Assembly (NCBI GenBank): GCA_019059635.1
Contig: JAGVRJ010000001.1
Location: 2,418,001 to 2,482,000 of the forward strand
Direction: 5' to 3'
DNA length: 64,000 nt
From: Proales similis
Taxonomy: Eukaryota; Rotifera; Eurotatoria; Ploima; Proalidae
This document shows positions 36,696-48,900 of the stretch, piece after piece (position 1 is the stretch's first letter; every line of letters starts with the position of its first letter). The notes beneath the pieces are model-generated. The model had not been told where the DNA came from and searched no databases. It was given only the letters and a program-made list of their open reading frames with translations. Made by a program: the position numbers and the translations under genes.

Positions 36696-39268
36696 TTGTA
36701 TAGGCTTTATTTTCAACAATCGGAAAGCAAAAATTTAAAAATATTACGGACACACCCTATCTTAACCCTAGATCAAAGCAGTGATTCCTGCTCAGATCGT
36801 TATGCCAGAGATAAAAACATGCTTTTTTGTCCTTTTCATAGGCTTGAAGCATGTTTATATCATGTCTTACGCTCTTATTACTCTTTTTGGCTTGTATAGG
36901 CTTTATTTTCAACAATCGGAAAGCAAAAATTTAAAAATATTACGGACACACCCTATCTTTACCCTAGATCAAAACAGTGATTCCTGCTCAGATCGTAATG
37001 TCAGAGATAAAAACATGCTATAACATTGCTTTTCATAGGCTTAAACCATGTTTATCTCATGTATTACGCTCTGATTACTCTTTTTGGCTTTGATAGACTT
37101 TATTTCCAACTATCAGAATGTAAGAATAAAAAATATTACGGACACACCCCATCTTAACCCTAGATCAAAGCAGTGATTCCTGCTCAGATCGTAATGTCAG
37201 AGATAAAAACATGCTTTTTTGTCCTTTAAATAGGCTTAAAGCATGTTTATATCATATCTTACGCTCTGATTACCTTATTTTGGCTTGTATAGGCTTTATT
37301 TTCAACAATCGGAAAGCAAAAATGTAAAAATATAACGGACAACCCCTATCTTAACCCTAGATCAAAGCACTGATTCCTCCTCAGATCGTAATGTGGAAGA
37401 TAAAACCATGCTATAACATTGCTTTTCATACGCTTGAAGCATGTTTATATCATGTCTTTCGCTATGATTACTATATTTTAGCTTGTATAGGCTTTATTTT
37501 TATCAATCAGAAAGCAAAAATGTAAAAATTTTTACGGACAACCCCTATCTTAACCCTAGATCAAAGCACTGATTCCTCCTCAGATCGTAATGTGGAAGAT
37601 AAAACCATGCTATAACATTGCTTTTCATAGGCTTAAACCATATTTATATCATGTCTTACGCTCTGATTACTTTATTTTGGCTTGTTAAGACTTTATTTTC
37701 AACAATCGGAAAGCAAAAATGTAAAAATATTACGCACAAACCCAATCTTAACCCTAGATCAAAGCAGTGATTCCTGCTCAGATCGTTATGCCAGAGATAG
37801 AAAAATGCTTTTTCTGTACTTTTCATAGGCTTGAAGCATGTTTATATCATGTCTTACGCTCTGATTACTTTATTTTGGCTTGTTAAGACTTTATTTTCAT
37901 CAATCAGAAAGCAAAAATGTAAAAATTTTTACGGACAACCCCTATCTTAACCCTAGATCAAAGCACTGATTCCTCCTCAGATCGTAATGTGGAAGATAAA
38001 ACCATGCTATAACATTGCTTTTCATACGCTTGAAGCATGTTTATATCATGTCTTTCGCTATGATTACTATATTTTAGCTTGTATAGGCTTTATTTTTATC
38101 AATCAGAAAGCAAAAATGTAAAAATTTTTACGGACAACCCCTATCTTAACCCTAGATCAAAGCACTGATTCCTCCTCAGATCGTAATGTGGAAGATAAAA
38201 CCATGCTATAACATTGCTTTTCATAGGCTTAAACCATATTTATATCATGTCTTACGCTCTGATTACTTTATTTTGGCTTGTTAAGACTTTATTTTCAACA
38301 ATCGGAAAGCAAAAATGTAAAAATATTACGCACAAACCCAATCTTAACCCTAGATCAAAGCAGTGATTCCTGCTCAGATCGTTATGCCAGAGATAGAAAA
38401 ATGCTTTTTCTGTACTTTTCATAGGCTTGAAGCATGTTTATATCATGTCTTACGCTCTGATTACTTTATTTTGGCTTGTTAAGACTTTATTTTCATCAAT
38501 CAGAAAGCAAAAATGTAAAAATTTTTACGGACAACCCCTATCTTAACCCTAGATCAAAGCACTGATTCCTCCTCAGATCGTAATGTGGAAGATAAAACCA
38601 TGCTATAACATTGCTTTTCATAGGCTTAAACCATATTTATATCATGTCTTACGCTCTGATTACTTTATTTTGGCTTGTTAAGACTTTATTTTCAACAATC
38701 GGAAAGCAAAAATGTAAAAATATTACGGACAAACCCAATCTTAACCCTAGATCAAAGCAGTGATTTTAGCTGAGATCGTAATGCCAAAGATAAAAACATG
38801 CTTTTTCTGTACTTTTCATAGGCTTAAACCATATTTATATCATGTCTTACGCTCTGATTACTTTATTTTGGCTTGTAAAGACTTTATTTTCAACAATCGG
38901 AAAGCAAAAATGTAAAAATATTACGCACAAACCCAATCTTAACCCTAGATCAAAGCAGTGATTCCTGCTCAAATCGTTATGCCAGAGATAGAAAAATGCT
39001 TTTTCTGTACTTTTCATAGGCTTGAAGCATGTTTATATCATGTCTTACGCTATGATTACTATATTTTGGCTTGTATAGGCTTTATTTTCATCAATCAGAA
39101 AGCAAAAATGTAAAAATATTACGGACAAACCCTATCTTAACCCTAGATCAAAGCAGTGATTCCTGCTCAGATCGTTATGCCAGAGATAGAAAAATGCTTT
39201 TTCTGTACTTTTCATAGGCTTGAAGCATGTTTATATCATCTCTTACGCTCTTATTGCTTTTATTTTAA

Positions 39269-40455
39269 TTGTATAGGCTTTATTTTCATCAATCAGAAAG
39301 CAAAAATGTAAAAATATTACGGACAAACCCTATCTTAACCCTAGATCAAAGCAGTGATTCCTGCTCAGATCGTTATGCCAGAGAAAGAAAAATGCTTTTT
39401 TGTCCTTTTCAAAGGCTTCAAGCATGTTTATATCATGTCTTACGCTCTTATTGCTTTTATTTTAATTGTTTAGGCTTTATTTTCATCAATCAGAAAGCAA
39501 AAATGTAAAAATATAACGGACAACCCCTATCTTAACCCTAGATCAAAGCACTGATTCCTCCTCAGATCGTAATGTCGAAGATAAAACCATGCTATAACAT
39601 TGCTTTTCATACGCTTGAAGCATGTTTATATCATGTCTTACGCTATGATTACTTTATTTTGGCTTGTTAAGACTTTATTTTCATCAATCAGAAAGCAAAA
39701 ATGTAAAAATATTACGGACAAACCCAATCTTAACCCTAGATCAAAGCAGTGATTTTAGCTCAGATCGTAATGCCAAAGATAAAAACATGCTTTTTCTGTA
39801 CTTTTCATAGGCTTAAACCATATTTATATCATGTCTTACGCTCTGATTACTTTATTTTGGCTTGTAAAGACTTTATTTTCAACAATAAGAAAGCAAAAAT
39901 GTAAAAATATTACGCACAAACCCAATCTTAACCCTAGATCAAAGCAGTGATTCCTGCTCAGATCGTTATGCCAGAGATAGAAAAATGCTTTTTCTGTACT
40001 TTTCATAGGCTTGAAGCATGTTTATATCATGTCTTACGCTCTCATTACTTTATTTTGGCTTGTTAAGACTTTATTTTCATCAATCAGAAAGCAAAAATGT
40101 AAAAATATTACGGACAAACCCTATCTTAACCCTAGATCAAAGCACTGATTCCTCCTCAGATCGTAATGTCGAAGATAAAACCATGCTATAACATTGCTTT
40201 TCATACGCTTGAAGCATGTTTATATCATGTCTTACGCTATGATTACTATATTTTGGCTTGTATAGGCTTTATTTTCATCAATCAGAAAGCAAAAATGTAA
40301 AAATATTACGGACAAACCCTATCTTAACCCTAGATCAAAGCAGTGATTCCTGCTCAGATCGTTATGCCAGAGATAGAAAAATGCTTTTTCTGTACTTTTC
40401 ATAGGCTTGAAGCATGTTTATATCATCTCTTACGCTCTTATTGCTTTTATTTTAA
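39269..40455. repeat. 1187-bp higher-order repeat unit (6 A monomers)
   Basis: The 79-codon frame at 39269 recurs identically at 40456, an offset of 1187 bp or six monomers. A partial third copy appears from 41445. This is a second, shorter periodicity within A block 1. Confidence 0.8.
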
Positions 40456-42109
40456 TTGTATAGGCTTTATTTTCATCAATCAGAAAGCAAAAATGTAAAA
40501 ATATTACGGACAAACCCTATCTTAACCCTAGATCAAAGCAGTGATTCCTGCTCAGATCGTTATGCCAGAGAAAGAAAAATGCTTTTTTGTCCTTTTCAAA
40601 GGCTTCAAGCATGTTTATATCATGTCTTACGCTCTTATTGCTTTTATTTTAATTGTTTAGGCTTTATTTTCATCAATCAGAAAGCAAAAATGTAAAAATA
40701 TAACGGACAACCCCTATCTTAACCCTAGATCAAAGCACTGATTCCTCCTCAGATCGTAATGTCGAAGATAAAACCATGCTATAACATTGCTTTTCATACG
40801 CTTGAAGCATGTTTATATCATGTCTTACGCTATGATTACTTTATTTTGGCTTGTTAAGACTTTATTTTCATCAATCAGAAAGCAAAAATGTAAAAATATT
40901 ACGGACAAACCCAATCTTAACCCTAGATCAAAGCAGTGATTTTAGCTCAGATCGTAATGCCAAAGATAAAAACATGCTTTTTCTGTACTTTTCATAGGCT
41001 TAAACCATATTTATATCATGTCTTACGCTCTGATTACTTTATTTTGGCTTGTAAAGACTTTATTTTCAACAATAAGAAAGCAAAAATGTAAAAATATTAC
41101 GCACAAACCCAATCTTAACCCTAGATCAAAGCAGTGATTCCTGCTCAGATCGTTATGCCAGAGATAGAAAAATGCTTTTTCTGTACTTTTCATAGGCTTG
41201 AAGCATGTTTATATCATGTCTTACGCTCTCATTACTTTATTTTGGCTTGTTAAGACTTTATTTTCATCAATCAGAAAGCAAAAATGTAAAAATATTACGG
41301 ACAAACCCTATCTTAACCCTAGATCAAAGCACTGATTCCTCCTCAGATCGTAATGTCGAAGATAAAACCATGCTATAACATTGCTTTTCATAGGCTTAAA
41401 CCATATTTATATCATGTCTTACGCTATGATTACTATATTTTAGCTTGTTTAGGCTTTATTTTCATCAATCAGAAAGCAAAAATGTAAAAATATTACGGAC
41501 AAACCCTATCTTAACCCTAGATCAAAGCAGTGATTCCTGCTCAGATCGTTATGCCAGAGAAAGAAAAATGCTTTTTTGTCCTTTTCAAAGGCTTCAAGCA
41601 TGTTTATATCATGTCTTACGCTCTTATTGCTTTTATTTTAATTGTTTAGGCTTTATTTTCATCAATCAGAAAGCAAAAATGTAAAAATATAACGGACAAC
41701 CCCTATCTTAACCCTAGATCAAAGCACTGATTCCTCCTCAGATCGTAATGTCGAAGATAAAACCATGCTATAACATTGCTTTTCATACGCTTGAAGCATG
41801 TTTATATCATGTCTTACGCTATGATTACTATATTTTGGCTTGTATAGGCTTTATTTTCATCAATCAGAAAGCAAAAATGTAAAAATATTACGGACAAACC
41901 CTATCTTAACCCTAGATCAAAGCAGTGATTCCTGCTCAGATCGTTATGCCAGAGAAAGAAAAATGCTTTTTTGTCCTTTTCAAAGGCTTCAAGCATGTTT
42001 ATATCATGTCTTACGCTCTAATTACTTTATTTTGGCTAATAAAGGCTTTATATTCAACAAGTGGAAAGAAAAAATCTAAAAATATTACGGCCAAACCTAT
42101 CTTAACCAT

Positions 42110-44235
42110 AATTCAAAGCAGCAAATCCTTCTTAGATATTTATGTAAGAGATATAACCATGCTATTCCAGCGCTGTATGACATCGCTACGCATGTTAAAT
42201 TGTGTTATACGGTCTGAAAACGCATTTGGATTAGCTCTGACCCTGGATCGAACCATATAAGAGTGTGTGTTGAAAAAAAAACATGTCTAAACCTTACTCA
42301 ATCATTGATTACAAGATTTATTTTCTTCCAAAGACTTTACTAAGAAATAAACTTGCTTTTCCTGTGTTTTTGATCGTCCTTTAGCATGTTAATATCGTGT
42401 TATACGCTCTGATAACATTTTTTGATTAGCTCTGACCCTGGTTCGAACGATATAAGAGTGTGTGTTGAAAAAAAATCATGTCTAAACCTTACTCAATCAT
42501 TGATTACAAGATTAATTTTCTCCCAAAGACTTCTAAACTAAGAAATAAACTTGCTTTTCCAGTGTTTTTGATCGTCCTTTAGCATGTTTATATCGTGTTA
42601 TACGCTCTTAAAACGCATTTCGATTAGCTCTGACCCTGGATCGAACCATATAAGAGTGTGTGTTGAAAAAAAATCATGTCTAAACCTTACTCAATCATTG
42701 ATTACAAGATTTATTTTCTTCCAAAGACTTTACTAAGAAATAAACTTGCTTTTCCAGTGTTTTTGATCGTCCTTTAGCATGTTAATATCGTGTTATACGC
42801 TCTGATAACATTTTTTGATTAGCTCTGACCCTGGTTCGAACGATATAAGAGTGTGTGTTGAAAAAAAATCATGTCTAAACCTTACTCAATCATTGATTAA
42901 AAGATTAATTTTCTCCCAAAGACTTCTAAACTAAGAAATAAACTTGCTGTTCCAGTGTATTTGATCGTCCTTTAGCATGTTTATATCGTGTTATACGCTC
43001 TTAAAACGCATTTCGATTAGCTCTGACCCTGGTTCGAACGATATAAGAGTGTGTGTTGAAAAAAAATCATGTCTAAACCTTACTCAATCATTGATTAAAA
43101 GATTAATTTTCTCCCAAAGACTTCTAAACTAAGAAATAAACTTGCTTTTCCAGTGTTTTTGATCGTCTTTTAGCATGTTTATATCGTGTTATACGCTCTT
43201 AAAACGCATTTCGATTAGCTCTGACCCTGGTTCGAACGACATAAGAGTGTGTGTTGAAAAAAAATCATGTCTAAACCTTACTCAATCATTGATTACAAGA
43301 TTAATTTTCTCCCAAAGACTTCTAAACTAAGAAATAAACTTGCTTTTCCAGTGTTTTTGATCGTCCTTTAGCATGTTTATATCGTGTTATACGCTCTTAA
43401 AACGCATTTCGATTAGCTCTGACCCTGGTTCGAACGATATAAGAGTGTGTGTTGAAAAAAAATCATGTCTAAACCTTACTCAATCATTGATTACAAGATT
43501 TATTTTCTTCCAAAGACTTTACTAAGAAATAAACTTGCTTTTCCAGTGTTTTTGATCGTCCTTTAGCATGTTAATATCGTGTTATACGCTCTGATAACAT
43601 TTTTTGATTAGCTCTGACCCTGGTTCGAACGATATAAGAGTGTGTGTTGAAAAAAAATCATGTCTAAACCTTACTCAATCATTGATTACAAGATTTATTT
43701 TCTTCCAAAGACTTTACTAAGAAATAAACTTGCTTTTCCAGTGTTTTTGATCGTCCTTTAGCATGTTAATATCGTGTTATACGCTCTGATAACATTTTTT
43801 GATTAGCTCTGACCCTGGTTCGAACGATATAAGAGTGTGTGTTGAAAAAAAATCATGTCTAAACCTTACTCAATCATTGATTAAAAGATTAATTTTCTCC
43901 CAAAGACTTTTAAACTAAGAAATAAACTTGTTGTTCCAGTGTATTTGATCGTCCTTTAGCATGTTTATATCGTGTTATACGCTCTTAAAACGCATTTCGA
44001 TTAGCTCTGACCCTGGTTCGAACGATATAAGAGTGTGTGTTGAAAAAAAATCATGTCTAAACCTTACTCAATCATTGATTAAAAGATTAATTTTCTCCCA
44101 AAGACTTCTAAACTAAGAAATAAACTTGCTTTTCCAGTGTTTTTGATCGTCTTTTAGCATGTTTATATCGTGTAATACGCTCTTAAAACGCATTTCGATT
44201 AGCTCTGACCCTGGTTCGAACGATAAAAGAGCGAT
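42110..44235. repeat. Satellite family B block 1
   Basis: About eleven head-to-tail monomers of 195-198 bp with landmarks GAGTGTGTGTTGAAAAAA, CTTACTCAATCATTGATTA and TTAGCTCTGACCCTGG. The GAGTGTGTG landmark recurs at 42261, 42456 and 42654. The first monomer is an A/B hybrid, and the A and B families share the ATATCGTGTTATACGCTCT stretch and the dyad, so they are diverged versions of one ancestor. Confidence 0.92.
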
Positions 44236-45755
44236 ATAAGACCCAAGATCAAGGCAGTGATTCCTGCTCAGATCGTTATGCCAGAGATAGAAAAATGCTT
44301 TTTTTGTCCGTTTCATAGGCTTGAAGCATGTTTATATCATGTCTTACGCTCTGATTACTTTATTTTGGCTTGTATAGGCTTTATTTTCAACAATCAGAAT
44401 GTAAAAATAAAAAATATTACGGACACACCGTAACTTTACCCTAGATTAAAGCACTGATTCCTCCTCAGATCTTAATGTCAGAGATAAAAACATGCTATAA
44501 CATTGCTTTTCATAGGCTTAAACCATGTTTATATCATGTCTTACGCTCTGATTACTTTATTTTGGCTTGTTAAGACTTTATTTTCAACAATCGGAAAGCA
44601 AAAATGTAAAAATATTACGGACAAACCCTATCTTAACCCTAGATCAAAGCAGTGATTCCTGCTCAGATCGTTATGCCAGAGATAGAAAAATGCTTTTTCT
44701 GTACTTTTCATAGGCTTGAAGCATGTTTATATCATGTCTTACGCTCTTATTGCTTTTATTTTAATTGTATAAACTTTATTTTCATCAATCAGAAAGCAAA
44801 AATGTAAAAATATTACGGACAAACCCTATCTTAACCCTAGATCAAAGCAGTGATTCCTGCTCAGATCGTTATGTCAGAGATAGAAAAATGCTTTTTCTGT
44901 ACTTTTCATAGGCTTGAAGCATGTTTATATCATCTCTTACGCTCTTATTGCTTTTATTTTAATTGTATAGGCTTTATTTTCATCAATCAGAAAGCAAAAA
45001 TGTAAAAATATTACGGACAAACCCTATCTTAACCCTAGATCAAAGCAGTGATTCCTCCTCAGATCGTAATGTCGAAGATAAAACCATGCTATAACATTGC
45101 TTTTCATACGCTTGAAGCATGTTTATATCATGTCATACGCTCTAATTACTTTATTTTGGCTTGTATAGGCTTTATATTCAACAAGTGGAAAGAAAAAATC
45201 TAAAAATATTACGGACAAACCCTATCTTAACCCTAGATCAAAGCAGTGATTCCTGCTCAGATCGTTATGCCAGAGATAGAAAAATGCTTTTTCTGTACTT
45301 TTCATAGGCTTGAAGCATGTTTATATCATCTCTTACGCTCTTATTGCTTTTATTTTAATTGTATAGGCTTTATTTTCATCAATCAGAAAGCAAAAATGTA
45401 AAAATATTACGGACAAACCCTATCTTAACCCTAGATCAAAGCACTGATTCCTCCTCAGATCGTAATGTCGAAGGTAAAACCATGCTATAACATTGCTTTT
45501 CATACGCTTGAAGCATGTTTATATCATGTCTTACGCTCTAATTACTTTATTTTGGCTTGTATAGGCTTTATATTCAACAAGTGGAAAGAAAAAATCTAAA
45601 AATATTACGGACAAACCCTATCTTAACCCTAGATCAAAGCAGTGATTCCTGCTCAGATCGTTATGCCAGAGATAGAAAAATGCTTTTTCTGTACTTTTCA
45701 TAGGCTTGAAGCATGTTTATATCATCTCTTACGCTCTTATTGCTTTTATTTTAAT
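44236..45755. repeat. Satellite family A block 2 (interrupted by the retrotransposon)
   Basis: About 7.7 A monomers nearly identical to 53820-55340 and 57180-58700. The block is cut at 45755 by the LTR element and resumes at 51779, as the matching uninterrupted copy shows. Confidence 0.92.
45752..45755 (+). repeat. Target site duplication, left copy (TAAT)
   Basis: TAAT stands directly left of the 5' LTR and again at 51779-51782. The empty satellite site reads TTTTAATTGTATAGG, with a single TAAT. A 4-bp duplication fits Ty3/gypsy integrase. Confidence 0.85.
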
Positions 45756-45951
45756 TGTAACCGACTCAACGTTGCATTCGCAACTTTGAGTTGGTTCCGC
45801 CCTCCCGTCCCCCTGTCGTATTTAATCCGCTGCTTGCGTAAGCAAGCAGCGAGTGTCAAAGAAGTTTTTAAAAAATAAAACAACAAGCTTATCCACCACG
45901 TTTATTGGGGATAAGCTTAGAACAGTTTGGACAACCAGCCAATCTGTTATA
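45756..45951 (+). repeat. 5' LTR (196 bp)
   Basis: The LTR begins TGTAAC and ends GTTATA, an imperfect terminal inverted repeat. It contains a perfect hairpin (CGCTGCTTGC-GTAA-GCAAGCAGCG, about 45829-45852), AATAAA at about 45876, and a second hairpin with AAGCTTATCC and GGATAAGCTT arms near 45889-45920. These features probably lie around the R region and poly(A) site. Confidence 0.93.
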
Positions 45952-48900
45952 ATGGTGGCAGCGGAAAAGGAACCCGGTGCAAGCCGGAGTCCCTGGAGGT
46001 CCGACATGGAATGGTGGGCCGGCGTAGGAGCAGCGATACTAATTATTTTAGCTATGCTGCTAAGCCTACCGGCCACCGCGTGCGCAGCTACGTTCGGCTT
46101 AGCAGGCCTAAGCTTAGCCGGAGTGGCTGCATGGCGCATGATGGCCCCAGGACTCGGCGGGAAGAGCTACCGAGGACGAAGAATTGAAAACAGACGACAT
46201 GGGACGGACGATGACGGTCTGTCTAGATCGTTCCCCAGTGTCGAAAGCGACGTGAGCACGATTGGGCTACCACTCGACGACTCACCGGAGATACCGAGAA
46301 CCCGAATAACGAGGAACACGGAGGCGAGGCAGACTGCAACAGCAGCAAACACCTCAATAATAAGCGAAGCGGATAATCGACAAACCGACACAACCGGAGC
46401 AATAGAGCTAGCAACTCCGGAAGGAGAACTTAGACGGCCGAACATTGCAATAACGTCTACAAGGGGATTGCAACTAGCAACCGCGGCAGGAGCTGGTGCA
46501 GGCACCTGGGCAACAGACTTCACAACGCTCGGCGGGATGGAGCGTTTCCACGACGGAATGGACGCAGTCGAATGGTGGAAAACATTCAACCTATTTACCG
46601 GCGCGGACAACGCAAGCCTTCATCTCATAGTGAGACAATTGATCTCAAGCATTGACATGCAATGCACGAAGAGAATTGTAAACGACTTGGAAGCGGCAAA
46701 GACAGTGGAAGACGTCAAAACAGCGTTCCTACAAGAGTTTGGCTCCCGGAGAAGCGAAATAGACTTTCGAAGACGCTTCTACCTAGAAGAACAAGGCCCA
46801 AGGACCGTAAAGGAATTCGCACAAGAACTAAAAAAACTCTCGGAAGCCGCATGGGGAACCGGAAGGAACAACGACGTCGACGAACGGCTCAAGTCACAAC
46901 TCCAGTGGGGCCTCCGAAACAAGAGCTGGACAAGTATACTGGCGGCCCAGACAGAGTGGACGTTTAAACAAATGGTGGAATTTTGTGTCAAACTTGAAGA
47001 GGATATGAGCGCAACGAGGAATCGACGAAAAGAAACGAAGAAACCAATAGCGGGAAACCAGGAAAGACGCGGGGAAGAGAAAGAACAACCCCAACAGCAA
47101 AAGATCCAACGCCCACTAGCGGAGATGGAATGCCACAACTGCAATGAGAAAGGACACTTACGGAAAAATTGCCCACACGCGAAAGGGACAGTAAATGTGA
47201 GGACAAATAACGTAGAGGAAATCGGCGACGAGATGCTCGTTAAGACAACGGCGAAGATAAATGGAAAAATAACCAACATTACGATCGATACAGGCTCAGC
47301 AACGACGATAATGAGCACGGAACGACATCGTACGGAATTTCCAGATCAGAAGTTGGCGTGGACCAACACCAAACTCAGAACAGTGACAGGAGACAACATC
47401 AAGGTGCACGGCGCATTCAAAGCAGAATTTCAATACGCGGACGAATTAGTAAAAGTGCCTATAATCGTAGCCGACATCGCAGGCAACAGAGTCCTGGTAG
47501 GACTTAACATCCTACGAGTCTGCGAAACGCTTCGACGCTGGAACGAGAAGCAGATTGGCAAAGACGACCTTAACATCGTGAAACGTCGCGGACAACCAAC
47601 AAAGGAACCGACGGCTAAAGAGGAAAAAGAGGCCCTCGTTGACCCGGCTAACGAAGCAGCAAGGGAAGAAGCGCTGAAAGAACTAAGCCAAGTGTTGCAA
47701 GAAAACGACGCACCAACGTTACAAGACATCACACAAACAGATCTGATCGAACACGAGATTACACTGGAGACGGACAAACCTGCAAATCATCCGATGAGGC
47801 GGATACCATTCAACAGGAGATTGGAGACGAAACAACTCCTCGACGAAATGATCCAGTGCGGCTTAATCAGACCGTCGAAATCCGAATGGAATTCACCACT
47901 GGTGGTAGTCCAAAAGAAGACCGGCGGAGTAAGGGTATGCGTGGACTATAGAGAGTTAAACGCAGTTACGAAAAAGGACGGTTTTATGATTCCGCGAATA
48001 GAGGACATCTTCGCTCAGCTCAACGGTGCAAAGTGGTTCTCGACGCTCGACCTAGCATCCGGATACCACCAAGTAAGGGTCAAAGAGCAGGACAAGTACA
48101 AGACGGCGTTTCGATGCGAGTTCGGCGTATACGAGTACAACGTGATGCCGTTCGGGCTATGCAATGCGCCGGCTACATTTCAACGACTCATGGAGACAGT
48201 CCTCAAAGACCTGATCGGCAAATGCTGCTTTGTATACATCGACGACATTATCGTTTTCTCAAAGGAACTAACACAGCATATCGAAGATCTAAAGCAAGTC
48301 CTGAGAGCGCTGCAGCTGGCAAACCTAAAGATAAAAAAGGAGAAGGCCAAGCTAGTAGTGAACGGTGTGGAGTTCCTCGGGCAGCTCGTACAAGGAGGCA
48401 AAGTTATGCCGCTAAAGTACAAGGTGGCGGCAATCGCAACCAAGAGAGAACCGCAAACACCAAAAGAGCTTAAGTCAGCACTCGGAATGTTCAACTACTA
48501 CCGGCGATTCATTCCGAGATACGGCGAACTGTCACAAAGTGTATACACACTAGCCAGCAAAACAAAGAAGGAGTTCAAGTGGACGGAGGAGCTGCGGCGA
48601 GACTTTGCGGCGCTGAGGGAGGCCCTCTGTAGAACGACGGCAGACGGAGGAGCCCTAAGCTTGCCAGACTTCAGTAGGCGGTTCATACTGGAATGCGACG
48701 CCAGCGAAAAAGCCCTGGGAGCAGCGCTAGGCCAATGGACGGACAACGGGATAGAGCCAATCGCGTTCTGGAGTAAATCTCTAAACCAAACGGAGCAACG
48801 ATACGCCATAAATGAAAAGGAGGTGATGGCGATAGTACTGGCAACGGAGAATTTCAGATGGTACCTGATGGGGAAGCAATTCGACCTCATCACGGACCAC

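Larger units (their letters stand above)
34305..42110. repeat. Satellite family A block 1 (about 196-198 bp monomers)
   Basis: About 40 head-to-tail monomers. The landmark CCCTAGATCAAAG recurs at 34591, 34787, 34983 and 35180, giving spacings of 196-197 bp. Each monomer has the dyad AAACATGC...GCATGTTT, the stretch TATATCATGTCTTACGCTCT, and a GGCTTTATTTTCA stretch. Variants of the monomer (for example TCCTGCTCAGATCGTTATGCC against TCCTCCTCAGATCGTAATGT) recur in a fixed order, which shows higher-order structure. Short open frames run across monomers but are by-products of the repeat length. Confidence 0.95.
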
